Below the pieces are notes generated by a model, which ran no database searches, was not told where the DNA came from, and saw only the letters and a list, made by a program, of their open reading frames with translations. From an uncultured Clostridia bacterium (GTDB lineage Bacteria; Bacillota; Clostridia; Oscillospirales; Acutalibacteraceae), in the NCBI GenBank assembly GCA_947632385.1, contig CANRPD010000017.1, positions 1-40,564 of the forward strand: DNA of 40,564 nucleotides, read 5' to 3'. Positions 7,156 through 15,641 of the stretch are shown piece after piece. Within the stretch, counting starts at the first letter, position 1, and each line of letters opens with the position of its first letter. The translations under genes were made by a program, and so were the position numbers.

Positions 7156-8929
7156 TGAGGGCGCCTCCTTCCTCTTCCAGGCGCTGGAGGTCCACCATGT
7201 GGTGGTACTCCTCGCAGGTGTCGTACAGCACGTTGTGGGGACCCACGGCCTTGAGGGCGCCGTCCTCGATGAAGACGATCTTGTCCATCCGCTCGATGGT
7301 GGAGATGCGGTGGGCGATGAGGATGGTGGTCTTGCCCTGGCGGGTGTCCCGCAGGTTTTGGAGGATGACCTTTTCGGTCTCGGTATCCACGGCGGAGACC
7401 GAGTCGTCCAGGATCAGGATGGGCGCGTCCTTCATCAGGGCGCGGGCGATGGAGATGCGCTGCTTCTGCCCGCCGGAGACGGTGACGCCCCGCTCGCCCA
7501 AAACGGTCTCATAGCCCTCGGAGAACTCCTGGATGTTGTCGTCCACGTCCGCCAGGGTGGCGGCTGCCACCACGGCCTTTTTGGAGAACTTGTCCACGGC
7601 GAAGGCGATGTTGTTCTCGATGGTGTCGGAGAACAGGAAGTTGTCCTGGGGGACGTAGGCGCAGGCCGCCCGGACGTCCCGGATGGCCACGTCGTTGACG
7701 TCATTGTCGTCGATGAACACGGTGCCGTCGGGCACGTTGTAGGTGCGCAGGATCAGGTCCACCAGCGAGGTCTTGCCGGAGCCGGTCTTGCCCACCAGGC
7801 CCACGTTCTCGCCGGGCTCGATGGTGAAGGAGATGTCCTTGAGGGCATCGTACTCGCCGTCGGGATAGCGGAAGGTGAGGTCTCTAAATTCGATCTTGCC
7901 CCGGACGTTCTGGAGGGACCGCACGCCGGGACGGTCGATGACGTCCTGCTTGGCGTCCAGCAGCTCGCTGATGCGGTCCAGAGAGGCGCGGCCGCGGCTG
8001 TGCATGTCGATGAGCTCGCTGACTGCCATGATGGGCCACACCGCCGCCTGGAAGTAGCCGATGTACTCCACCAGCTGGCCGGCGTTGAACTCATGGCGAT
8101 AGACCAGGTAGCCGCCGTAGCCCAGGACCACGCAGATGACCGACTCCACGAAGAGGGTCACCAGGATGCGCAGGAGCACGGAGGCCCGGGTGTAGTCCAC
8201 GTTGGCCACTTCGTTCTCCCGGTTGAGCTTTTTGAAGGCCATGAGCTCCTTGGCCTCCTTGACGAAGGCCTTCACCACGGCGATGCCGGAGAAGCTCTCC
8301 TGGGAGAAGTCGGACAGATTGGAGAACGCCGCCTGGCGGATGTCCCACTTTTTCGTCATGTACTTGCCGATGATCGTGCTGGCCCCCAGCAGGAGGAACA
8401 TGGGGATCAGGGACAGGGTGGTGAGGAACGGATCCATGAACCACATGCGCACGATGGACATGCCGCCCAAAAACAGGGCGTCGCACAGCATCATGAAGCC
8501 GGAGCCGAAGCACTCCTGCACGGTCTCCAGGTCGTTGGTGAACAGGCTCATCAGGTTGCCCACCTTGTTCACCTGGTAGTACTCCCGGGAGAGATCCTTG
8601 GCGTGGTCGAACATGGCGTTGCGCAGGTCGGTCTCCACCTTGATGGCGGAGCCGAAGATGCAGATCCGCCACAGGAACCGGCCCACCACCATGGAGAGGA
8701 TGACCCCCACCATGGGCATGCAGATCCGGTCCAGCAGGAAATCCATATCGAAGGGGTAGGTCACGCCGTCCACGACCACCTGACCGTCGTTGATGCCGTT
8801 GACCACCATCTGGTACAGATTGGGGATGACCAGCTGCATGTAGTCCACTACCACCAGGGCGGTGACGCCCACGATCAGCCACAGGCCGTACTTGCGGTAG
8901 TATCGGTTGATGTGCTTGCCGAAAATCAT
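7148..8929 (-). CDS. ABC exporter half-transporter, subunit 1 (degenerate-site subunit)
   Basis: This 593-residue half-transporter has membrane helices (about 13-305) and an ATPase domain (about 345-580). Walker A GKTGSGKT is at 380-387, the signature is canonical VSGGQ (484-488), and Walker B reads LDDS with Asp509 where the catalytic Glu is expected. Paired with the downstream subunit (canonical Glu, altered signature), this gives one active and one degenerate ATP site, as in characterised heterodimeric exporters. The ATG at 8929 is behind AGGGAAGGAG at a rather long 11-bp distance; in-frame sequence upstream reaches into the promoter and is not coding. It is the first gene of the operon. 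Confidence 0.93.
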   Translation of the reverse strand: MIFGKHINRYYRKYGLWLIVGVTALVVVDYMQLVIPNLYQMVVNGINDGQVVVDGVTYPFDMDFLLDRICMPMVGVILSMVVGRFLWRICIFGSAIKVETDLRNAMFDHAKDLSREYYQVNKVGNLMSLFTNDLETVQECFGSGFMMLCDALFLGGMSIVRMWFMDPFLTTLSLIPMFLLLGASTIIGKYMTKKWDIRQAAFSNLSDFSQESFSGIAVVKAFVKEAKELMAFKKLNRENEVANVDYTRASVLLRILVTLFVESVICVVLGYGGYLVYRHEFNAGQLVEYIGYFQAAVWPIMAVSELIDMHSRGRASLDRISELLDAKQDVIDRPGVRSLQNVRGKIEFRDLTFRYPDGEYDALKDISFTIEPGENVGLVGKTGSGKTSLVDLILRTYNVPDGTVFIDDNDVNDVAIRDVRAACAYVPQDNFLFSDTIENNIAFAVDKFSKKAVVAAATLADVDDNIQEFSEGYETVLGERGVTVSGGQKQRISIARALMKDAPILILDDSVSAVDTETEKVILQNLRDTRQGKTTILIAHRISTIERMDKIVFIEDGALKAVGPHNVLYDTCEEYHHMVDLQRLEEEGGALNA

Positions 8930-8991
8930 TCGCTGAAAAACTCCTTCCCTCTTTTTTGCAATTCTGGGGATAAAAACCGTCACGAGTGTTA

Positions 8992-9020
8992 ATTGTACCA
9001 CAGTTGACCGGGGAATACAA
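8992..9020 (-). promoter_or_regulatory. ABC exporter operon promoter
   Basis: On the minus strand TTGTAT, 17 bp, TACAAT, with CTGTGG before the -10 box. It lies about 60 bp upstream of the first exporter gene. Confidence 0.65.
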
Positions 9021-9071
9021 GACAAAAAAACAGGAAATTTCCCATGAGACCGGCCCTCGGCCCGAGGGGGC

Positions 9072-9103
9072 AAAAGGCTCCCCGAAAAAACGGGAAGCCT
9101 TTT
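9072..9103 (-). terminator. Terminator of the M18 aminopeptidase gene
   Basis: On the minus strand AAAAGGCTTCCCG pairs with CGGGGAGCCTTTT (one mismatch, 6-nt T loop). The TTTT of the descending arm serves as the U-tract. Confidence 0.8.
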
Positions 9104-9140
9104 GGAAAGATCCGTGAAAGAAACCGAAAACGGGGGGCTG

Positions 9141-10559
9141 TTACTCGGCCTCGTAGTAGGCGCGGATGGCCTTGTAGGTCATGTACAGGTCCAGCTTGGA
9201 GACCACCTCGAAGGGGGCGTGCATGGAGAGCACCGGCACGCCGATGTCGATGACGTCGGCATTCAGGCGGGAGATGTCCAGGGCCACGGTGCCGCCGCCG
9301 CCCTGGTCCACCTTGCCGATCTCGCCGATCTGCCAGAGGACGTCCTCGCTGTCGAAGAGCTGCCGGACCCAGGCCACGAACTCGGCGGAGGCGTCGTTGG
9401 AGCCGGACTTGCCGCCGTGGCCGGTGTACTTCATGACCCCCACGCCCCGGTTGAGGTAGCAGGAGTTCTTGGGCTCATAGGCGTGGGCGAAGGTGGGATC
9501 GTAGGCTGCGGTGACATCGGCGGAGAGGCAGCTGGACAGGCTCCACACCCGGCGGGGCTCCAGGCCCTCGGCCTGGGCCAGGTCGGCCACGAAGTAGTTC
9601 AGGAACTCGGAGGCCAGGCCGGTGTTGCCCACCGAGCCGATCTCCTCCTTGTCGGCAAAGCAGGTGACCACGGTGTGCTCGGGGGTCTTGCACTGGAGGA
9701 TGGCCTCCAGGGCGGGATAGGCGCAGACCCGGTCGTCGTGGCCGTAGGCGCCGATCATGCTGCGGTCAAAGCCGATGTCCACGGCCTTGAAGGCGGGGGT
9801 GAAGCTGATCTCGGCGGAGATGAGGTCGCTTTCCACCACGCCGTACTGGTCGTTGAGGATCTTCATGACGTTGAGCTTGAAGAGCTGGTCGCCGCTCTCG
9901 GCCCCGGGCAGAGGCAGGCTGCCGGCCAGGATGTTCAGGTCCTCCCCGGTGAAGGCCTGGCCCAGGGTCTTCTGCATCTGGTCCCGGCCCAGGTGGGGCA
10001 GGATGTCGGTGATGGTGAACTGGGGATCGCCCTCCTTCTCCCCCACGCAGACGGTGATCTCGCTGCCGTCCCGCTTGACGATGGTGCCGTGCATGGACAG
10101 GGGGATGGCGGTCCACTGGTACTTTTTGATGCCGCCGTAGTAGTGGGTCTTCAGCAGGGCCAGCTCGCCGGCCTCATACAGGGGGATGGGCTTGAGGTCC
10201 ACCCGGGGATTGTCCACGTGGGCGGCGGCGATGCGCACGCCCTGGGACGCGCCCTGCTTGCCGATGACGGCGAGACAGATGGACTTGCCCCGGTTGTTGT
10301 AGTAGACCTTCTCCCCCGCGGCATAGCGGTGGCCGGGCTGGAAGGGCACGAAGCCGGCTTCCTCCGCGGCGCGGACGGCGTAGGCGACGCTCTCCCGCTC
10401 GGTCTTGGCCTGGTTGAGGAAGTCCTTATAGCCCTCGGCGAACTTGCTCGCCCGGGTCATCTCCCGGGCGCTGGTCTTCTGCGCGCCGTGGGTGCGGTCG
10501 TTGAGCAGCTGCTTGGACAGGGCTTTCACGTCCACTTTGTCGTTGGTCTTCTTTGGCAT
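9141..10559 (-). CDS. M18 family (aspartyl) aminopeptidase
   Basis: This 472-residue cytoplasmic metallo-aminopeptidase removes N-terminal residues, typically Asp or Glu, from peptides. The co-catalytic zinc site can be followed: His114 in AAAHVDNPR, Asp275 in GHDDR, the Glu305-Glu306 pair in ADKEEIGS, and His447 in SMHAPFE. Length and order fit the bacterial M18 group of Clostridia. The ATG at 10559 follows AAGGAGG by seven bases, behind a 5' leader with a stable GGCCCGG/CCGGGCC stem (about 10583-10602). It has its own TTGACA/TATAAA promoter but also lies downstream of the cdaA operon with no clear terminator between, so read-through is possible. Confidence 0.93.
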   Translation of the reverse strand: MPKKTNDKVDVKALSKQLLNDRTHGAQKTSAREMTRASKFAEGYKDFLNQAKTERESVAYAVRAAEEAGFVPFQPGHRYAAGEKVYYNNRGKSICLAVIGKQGASQGVRIAAAHVDNPRVDLKPIPLYEAGELALLKTHYYGGIKKYQWTAIPLSMHGTIVKRDGSEITVCVGEKEGDPQFTITDILPHLGRDQMQKTLGQAFTGEDLNILAGSLPLPGAESGDQLFKLNVMKILNDQYGVVESDLISAEISFTPAFKAVDIGFDRSMIGAYGHDDRVCAYPALEAILQCKTPEHTVVTCFADKEEIGSVGNTGLASEFLNYFVADLAQAEGLEPRRVWSLSSCLSADVTAAYDPTFAHAYEPKNSCYLNRGVGVMKYTGHGGKSGSNDASAEFVAWVRQLFDSEDVLWQIGEIGKVDQGGGGTVALDISRLNADVIDIGVPVLSMHAPFEVVSKLDLYMTYKAIRAYYEAE

Positions 10560-10618
10560 ACGGTTTCCTCCTTGTATTTGACGGGCCCGGGGACGCCGGG
10601 CCGGAATGGCACGGTTCT

Positions 10619-10647
10619 TTTATACCGCCGGACGGGAAAAATGTCAA
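10619..10647 (-). promoter_or_regulatory. M18 aminopeptidase promoter
   Basis: On the minus strand TTGACA, 17 bp, TATAAA: the best -35 consensus in this half of the window. It sits 20 bp after the stop codon of the lytic transglycosylase gene. Confidence 0.8.
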
Positions 10648-10666
10648 GTGTTTTGTGGGGCGGGGG

Positions 10667-11257
10667 TCAGGGGCGGTCCGGCTGGGAAAAGTAGAGCCTG
10701 TTGTACTGCGCCGCGCTGCGCTGGACCCGGAGGACATACGCCCGGGTCTCGGGAAAGGGGATCTCCGCCAGCACGGCGCCGTCGGCGGAGCAGGCGGGGT
10801 CCTGGAGCCACAGGGCCACGTTGCCCATGCCGGCGTTGTAGGCGGCCAGGGCCTCCCGCTCCCCGCCGAATTCATCCAGCAGCAGGCGCAGCAGGGCACA
10901 GCCGCAGTGGATGTTGTCCCGGACGTCCAGGGGGTCGGCGCCGCCGTTTTCCGGGGGCGACAGGGACACCATCCACTCGAAGGTGCGGTCGGTGAGCTGC
11001 ATGAGGCCCCGGGCCCCGGCATGGGACACCGCAGCGGCATCGAAGCCGCTCTCGCAGCGGATCACCCCGTAGACCAGGGCGGGATCCAGGGAGAACTCGG
11101 CGGCCTCTGCCTCCACGATCTCCCCGTACCGGCGGGGATAGAGGAGCTCCATCCCCCGGCGCAGGAGAAAGGGCGCGGCCAGGGCGATGAGGAGGAGCAG
11201 GGCCGCCAGCACCCACCAGCCGGTGCGGCGTCTGGAGGCGGCAGCGCGGGGGGTCAT
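10667..11257 (-). CDS. Membrane-anchored lytic transglycosylase (SLT domain)
   Basis: The 196-residue protein has an N-terminal membrane segment (about 14-33) and an SLT domain (about 45-190) that cleaves the MurNAc-GlcNAc bond of peptidoglycan outside the membrane. The catalytic Glu69 is in RCESGFD, followed by GARGLMQL and AAYNAG, the standard family motifs. Its ATG overlaps the stop of the TsaC-CoaE gene (ATGA), so it is the last gene of the cdaA operon and probably translationally coupled. It resembles the short SLT proteins often found beside coaE in Clostridia. Confidence 0.93.
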   Translation of the reverse strand: MTPRAAASRRRTGWWVLAALLLLIALAAPFLLRRGMELLYPRRYGEIVEAEAAEFSLDPALVYGVIRCESGFDAAAVSHAGARGLMQLTDRTFEWMVSLSPPENGGADPLDVRDNIHCGCALLRLLLDEFGGEREALAAYNAGMGNVALWLQDPACSADGAVLAEIPFPETRAYVLRVQRSAAQYNRLYFSQPDRP

Positions 11258-12876
11258 CGGCGGGCCTCCAGTTCCCGGCGGAGGACGGCGGCGAAGGCCA
11301 GCCCCTGGGCGGCCAGGTCGTCTCCGGGGCCGTTTTCCAGCACCGCGTCCGCCCGGTCCCGGTAGAAGGACTCAGGCGGCTGGGCGGCCAGCCGGCGGCG
11401 GGCTTCCGCCTCCGAAAGGCCGTCCCGGGCGCAGATGCGGGCCAGGCGGTCCGCCTCCGGAGCGGTGACCACCACCACCCGGGCGCAGCGGGCATCCAGG
11501 CCGGACTCGAACAGGGTGGGGGCGTCTAGGGCCACCAGGTCCGCCCCGGCGGCAAAGGCCCGCTCCAGCTCCCGGTCCAGGGCAGCAAGGATCTTGGGGA
11601 AGACGATGGATTCCAGGAGGCGCTTGGGCTCCGGCGCGGCAAAGGCCCGCTGGGCCAGCAGCCGGCGGTCCAGCACGCCATTCGGGGCAATGTCCGCCCC
11701 GAAGGCCGCCATGAGCCGTGCAACGCAGTCCGCGTCGTAGACCTCCGGGCGGCGGGTCAGGGCGTCGCAGTCCACCACCTGCCAGCCGGAACGGGCCCAG
11801 GCGGCGGCCAGGGTGGATTTTCCCGCCCCGGAGGGACCGGTGAGCCCCACCAGCAGCCGCCCGGTGGGATTTTTCACCGAGAAGCCTGCGGTGCGCAGGA
11901 TGCGGTTGAACACCGCCAGCCCCACTCCCCGCTTGGCGGGCAGATGGGCCAGGATCGGGGCTTCCCCTGCTTCGTCCAGGCGGTAGAGGGCGGCAAACAG
12001 GCCCCGGGCCTGCTCCTCCGGGCGGTAGCGGCCGCCGTAGGATACGGCAGGCACCGTGAGCAGGGGCAGGTCCTCCGTGAAGCAGAGGGCCCGGACGCCA
12101 GGCTGACGGTTGACATACGCGGCATAGTCCGCCGGGGAGGCGTCCACCAGGGTCACCGGGGCCCGGGGGGCGTAGTGGCGGTACTTCATGCCCGGAGAGG
12201 CCGGGGCAGTGCCGGGGGCCAGCGGGGCCTCCACGGCGGGGTCCAGCTCCACGTCACCTAGGACGGCCCGCAGCTGCTCCAGGGTGACGCCGCCGGGGCG
12301 CAGCACCCGGGGCACGGGACCCACCAGGGACAGCACGGTGGACTCCACCCCCACGCCGCAGTCGCCGCCGTCCAACAGGGCGTCCACCTTGCCGGTGAGA
12401 TCCGCCCGGACGTGGGCAAAACGGGTGGGGCTGGGGCGGCCGGAGGGGTTGGCGGAGGGGGCGGCCAGGGGGGTGCCGGCGGCGCGGATCACCGCCTGGG
12501 CGGCGGGATGGGCCGGGAACCGCACGGACACCGTGGGCAGGCCGGCGCTGGTGGCGGCGGGGACCCGCTCTGACCGGGGGAGGATGACGGTGAGGGGGCC
12601 GGGCCAGAAGGCCTCGGCCAGGCGCAGGGCGGCGGGGGGCAGTTGGGTGACCAGGGGGGCCCACTGCTCCAGCGCGCAGATGTGGACGATCAGGGGGTTG
12701 TCGTGGGGGCGGCCCTTGGCGGCGAAGATCTTCTCCACGGCGGCGGGGTCCAGGGCGTTGGCCGCCAGGCCGTAGACCGTCTCGGTGGGGATGGCGACCA
12801 GACCGCCGGAGGACAGGATCGCCCCGGCGGTCTGGATATCTTCCGGACGGGATGCGTCTAGGAACAGGGTCTGCAT
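11254..12876 (-). CDS. tsaC-coaE: Fusion: threonylcarbamoyl-AMP synthase (TsaC/Sua5) + dephospho-CoA kinase (CoaE)
   Basis: A single 540-residue frame joins two housekeeping enzymes. Residues 1-330 are a Sua5-type synthase: YrdC domain (about 10-200, with PTETVYGLAAN, KGRPHDNPL, SANPSG and GVESTV) plus the C-terminal Sua5 domain. It makes the threonylcarbamoyl-AMP used for t6A in tRNA. Residues 340-540 are dephospho-CoA kinase, the last step of CoA synthesis: P-loop GPSGAGKS (347-354), CDALTRR, GVLDRRLLAQ and DAPTLFESGLD. No stop or frameshift separates the halves. A GTG near codon 334 could allow separate CoaE translation, but its ribosome site is poor. It starts 4 bp after prfA. Confidence 0.93.
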   Translation of the reverse strand: MQTLFLDASRPEDIQTAGAILSSGGLVAIPTETVYGLAANALDPAAVEKIFAAKGRPHDNPLIVHICALEQWAPLVTQLPPAALRLAEAFWPGPLTVILPRSERVPAATSAGLPTVSVRFPAHPAAQAVIRAAGTPLAAPSANPSGRPSPTRFAHVRADLTGKVDALLDGGDCGVGVESTVLSLVGPVPRVLRPGGVTLEQLRAVLGDVELDPAVEAPLAPGTAPASPGMKYRHYAPRAPVTLVDASPADYAAYVNRQPGVRALCFTEDLPLLTVPAVSYGGRYRPEEQARGLFAALYRLDEAGEAPILAHLPAKRGVGLAVFNRILRTAGFSVKNPTGRLLVGLTGPSGAGKSTLAAAWARSGWQVVDCDALTRRPEVYDADCVARLMAAFGADIAPNGVLDRRLLAQRAFAAPEPKRLLESIVFPKILAALDRELERAFAAGADLVALDAPTLFESGLDARCARVVVVTAPEADRLARICARDGLSEAEARRRLAAQPPESFYRDRADAVLENGPGDDLAAQGLAFAAVLRRELEARR

Positions 12877-12880
12877 GGCT

Positions 12881-13948
12881 TCACTCCTGACTTTCCAGCT
12901 GCGCGGCCCGGTCCGCCGCGATGAGCGGATCGATGAGCTGGTCCAGCGCGCCGGAGAGGATCTCTTCCAGCTTGTAGAGGGTCAGTCCGATGCGGTGATC
13001 CGTCACCCGGGACTGGGGGAAATTGTAGGTGCGGATGCGCTGGGACCGGTCGCCGCTGCCCACCTGGCTGCGGCGGTCCTGGGCTTCCTTTTCGTGGGCC
13101 TTTTCCTGCTCAGCGGCCAGCAGCCGGGCCCGCAGGACCTTCATGGCCTTGTCCTTGTTCTTGTACTGGCTGCGCTCGTCCTGGCATTCCACCACGGTGC
13201 CCGTGGGCAGGTGGGTGATGCGGATGGCGGAGGAGGTCTTGTTGATGTGCTGGCCCCCGGCGCCGGAGGAACGGAAGGTGTCGATCTGCAGGTCCTTGGG
13301 GTCGATGTCCACCTCCACGTCCTCCGCCTCGGGCAGAACAGCCACGGTGGCGGCGGAGGTGTGGATGCGGCCCTGGGTCTCGGTCTCCGGCACGCGCTGC
13401 ACCCGGTGGACGCCGCTTTCGTACTTGAGGCGGGAATAGGCCCCCGCGCCGTCCACCAGGAAGCTGACCTCCTTGAAGCCACCCAGCTCGGTCTCATTGA
13501 GGTTGACGATCTCCGTCCGCCAGCCCCGGGACTCGGCATATGCCTGGTACATGCGGTAGAGGTCATAGGCGAAGAGGGCGGCCTCCTCCCCGCCGGTGCC
13601 GCCGCGGATCTCCACCACCACGTTCTTTTCGTCGTTGGGGTCCTTGGGCAGCAGCAGGAGCTTGAGCTCCTCCGCCCCGGCGGCCAGGCGTTCCTCCTGG
13701 ATGCGGATCTCCTCCTGGGCCATCTCCCGGAAGGCCCGGTCCTGGGACTCGGTGAGGAGCTCCCGGGCGTCCTGCAGCTCCGCCTCGGCCCGGCGGTAGG
13801 CCCGATAGGCCGCCACGATAGGCTCCAGCTCGCTGCGCTCCTTCATCAGGGCGGCAAAAAGCTCCCGATCCCCCGCAGTGGCGGGATCGTAGAGCTTTTG
13901 ATCCAGTTCTTCCAATCGCTTGACAAAAACGTCCAAATGTTCAAACAT
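12881..13948 (-). CDS. prfA: Peptide chain release factor 1
   Basis: This 355-residue class I release factor ends translation at UAA and UAG. The peptidyl-hydrolase motif GGQ is at 231-233 and the stop-codon-reading PxT tripeptide is Pro187-Glu-Thr ([10 protein letters not shown]), which separates it from RF2 (SPF). Length is normal. It follows DUF951 in the cdaA operon, with the TsaC-CoaE fusion four bases after its stop; prfA is often near tsaC in Firmicutes. The ribosome site GGAGGG lies about 12 bases before the ATG, a little far. Confidence 0.97.
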   Translation of the reverse strand: MFEHLDVFVKRLEELDQKLYDPATAGDRELFAALMKERSELEPIVAAYRAYRRAEAELQDARELLTESQDRAFREMAQEEIRIQEERLAAGAEELKLLLLPKDPNDEKNVVVEIRGGTGGEEAALFAYDLYRMYQAYAESRGWRTEIVNLNETELGGFKEVSFLVDGAGAYSRLKYESGVHRVQRVPETETQGRIHTSAATVAVLPEAEDVEVDIDPKDLQIDTFRSSGAGGQHINKTSSAIRITHLPTGTVVECQDERSQYKNKDKAMKVLRARLLAAEQEKAHEKEAQDRRSQVGSGDRSQRIRTYNFPQSRVTDHRIGLTLYKLEEILSGALDQLIDPLIAADRAAQLESQE

Positions 13949-13971
13949 AGCGGCTGCACGCCCTCCTGCCT

Positions 13972-14205
13972 TCAGTCACTCCGGGGCAAAGGGCGTGGGA
14001 CCTCGCCGCTTTCCGCCGGGGGGTCCTCCTGCCGGAGGATCTTCCGGATATTGCGCTCACACTTGAGCCGGGGGAGCATGATCTCCCGGCCGCATTTGAG
14101 GCAGCGGATCTTAAAATCCATGCCCACCCGCAGCACGGCGAATTCCACGCACCCGCAGGGATGGGGCTTCTTCATGCGCAGCACGTCGCCTACGCGCACA
14201 TCCAT
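13972..14205 (-). CDS. DUF951 family small zinc-ribbon-like protein
   Basis: The 77-residue protein opens with [19 protein letters not shown], the hallmark of DUF951, a small Firmicutes family of unknown function. Cys17, Cys19, Cys35 and Cys38 (CxC and CxxC) probably bind zinc. The acidic, proline-rich tail after about residue 60 is variable. It has a consensus AGGAGG eight bases before the ATG and lies 12 bp after cdaR. The family commonly travels with translation genes; no function is proposed. Confidence 0.9.
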   Translation of the reverse strand: MDVRVGDVLRMKKPHPCGCVEFAVLRVGMDFKIRCLKCGREIMLPRLKCERNIRKILRQEDPPAESGEVPRPLPRSD

Positions 14206-14217
14206 GGGGAAGACCTC

Positions 14218-15639
14218 CTATTCGGTGGGGGAGGCGCCGTCCCCGCCGGCCGAGCCGGACAGGGTGCTCTCCGCAGGCGCCGCCTGCATGGTGAGGGTCA
14301 CGGCGTAGCTGCCCACCACCCAGCAGGAATCCTCCACGCCGGGCAGCAGCTGCACTGTGGCGGGCACCCGCAGCAGGCCCGTCTGGCCAACGTAGCTGGC
14401 AAGATCCACCCGCACGGAAATGGCGCTCTCCGCGGTGAAGCGGGTCATCACCGCCTGGGGCCCGATGACCATGACCGGCAGGCCCTCGCTCTCAGCCACA
14501 GCGCTCATCCCCGCAGGGACGTTCACGATGCCAATCTGGTCGGCGGACAGGGTGACCTTCTGCTGGGTGTAGCCGTTGAGGTTGATCTTCACGGTGGCCT
14601 GGCTGACGGTGTTCTCCCCCGCCGCGCCGATGTTCCGCACGCCCAGCGGCAGGGGGATGTCCACGGTGTATTCGGTGGGATTGTTCACGTCCAGCTGGGC
14701 AAAGTCGATGGGGGTGTCCAGCTCGATGGCATCCAGGGTGTCCAGCACGTCCTGAGCACCGGCCACGGTGATGGAGGCAGGGGTGACCTCCACCCGGTTG
14801 TCCGGGAAGGCGGCGGGCCGGTGGAGCAGGTTGCCGGGCAGGAGGTTCACGGTCTTGGTGGGCAGCACCGGCACGGTGACTTCTACATGGGAGACGCTGA
14901 CCTCCAGATACAGGCTGGAAGCGGTCTTCGTCAGGTCGATGGGCTGGTTGTCCTGGTCATAGAGCACCACGTTCCCCAGGAAGGTGGTGTCCTCCTGCAG
15001 GGGATCGCCCAAAGTGGCCTGGACCGCCGCACGGCTGACCTTGCCCACAGAGGAGGCCGGGCCGGACACGGTGACGGTGGTCTCCGACAGGGCGGCGGTG
15101 TCCGCGAAGAAGCCGCTTTTGACGCTGTAATTGATCTCCGAGGGATCCAAGGGCAGGATGACCTCCCGATAGCGGTCGTAGACCAGGGTGACCTCCTGGG
15201 GATTGACGGAGACGATGGAATAGTCGGAGATGGAGGAATTCTTTCGGGCGTTCACCGGCACGGTGGCCCGCTGGACGGTGTTCTCCGTGAGCTTGGTGGA
15301 GACGGGGTCCAGGGTGGCGGAGACGTAGAAGTCGTCGCCCTTGAGGCGGTTGGTGATCAGGGGGCTGCCGGACACCTCCAGGTCGGCGGTGGTAAAGGCC
15401 TGGTCAAAGACCCGGAGCCCCTCGCCCTCCGCCGCGGCGGAGAACTGGATGTTGATGGGGACGTCGGCGATGAGCCGGGTGCCCTCGCTGTTGCTGGAGG
15501 CCATCACGAACCAGGCGATCAGCGCCGCCAGGAAGGAGAGGATGAACACGAAGGAATTGTGGTACAGCAGGCCGCTGAGGCCGCCGGGCCTGCGCTGCTG
15601 CTCGCCGACGGAAGGATCGTTGCGTTTTTCGCCGTTCAC
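14218..15639 (-). CDS. cdaR: YbbR-domain protein CdaR, regulator of CdaA
   Basis: The 473-residue protein has one membrane anchor (about 29-48) and an extracytoplasmic region of tandem YbbR domains (about 55-445). CdaR proteins bind and modulate the diadenylate cyclase CdaA. It begins two bases after the cdaA stop, with a GTG start and AAAGGAGGG inside the end of cdaA, so the pair should be made together. No catalytic residues are expected. The low-complexity acidic tail is not part of the YbbR fold. Confidence 0.93.
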   Translation of the reverse strand: MNGEKRNDPSVGEQQRRPGGLSGLLYHNSFVFILSFLAALIAWFVMASSNSEGTRLIADVPINIQFSAAAEGEGLRVFDQAFTTADLEVSGSPLITNRLKGDDFYVSATLDPVSTKLTENTVQRATVPVNARKNSSISDYSIVSVNPQEVTLVYDRYREVILPLDPSEINYSVKSGFFADTAALSETTVTVSGPASSVGKVSRAAVQATLGDPLQEDTTFLGNVVLYDQDNQPIDLTKTASSLYLEVSVSHVEVTVPVLPTKTVNLLPGNLLHRPAAFPDNRVEVTPASITVAGAQDVLDTLDAIELDTPIDFAQLDVNNPTEYTVDIPLPLGVRNIGAAGENTVSQATVKINLNGYTQQKVTLSADQIGIVNVPAGMSAVAESEGLPVMVIGPQAVMTRFTAESAISVRVDLASYVGQTGLLRVPATVQLLPGVEDSCWVVGSYAVTLTMQAAPAESTLSGSAGGDGASPTE

Positions 15640-15641
15640 GG

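Noticed and set aside
5350-7158. 602-codon plus-strand frame opposite the ABC exporter subunit
   Set aside because: It is an antisense frame created by GC-rich codon usage; the minus strand carries all exporter motifs.
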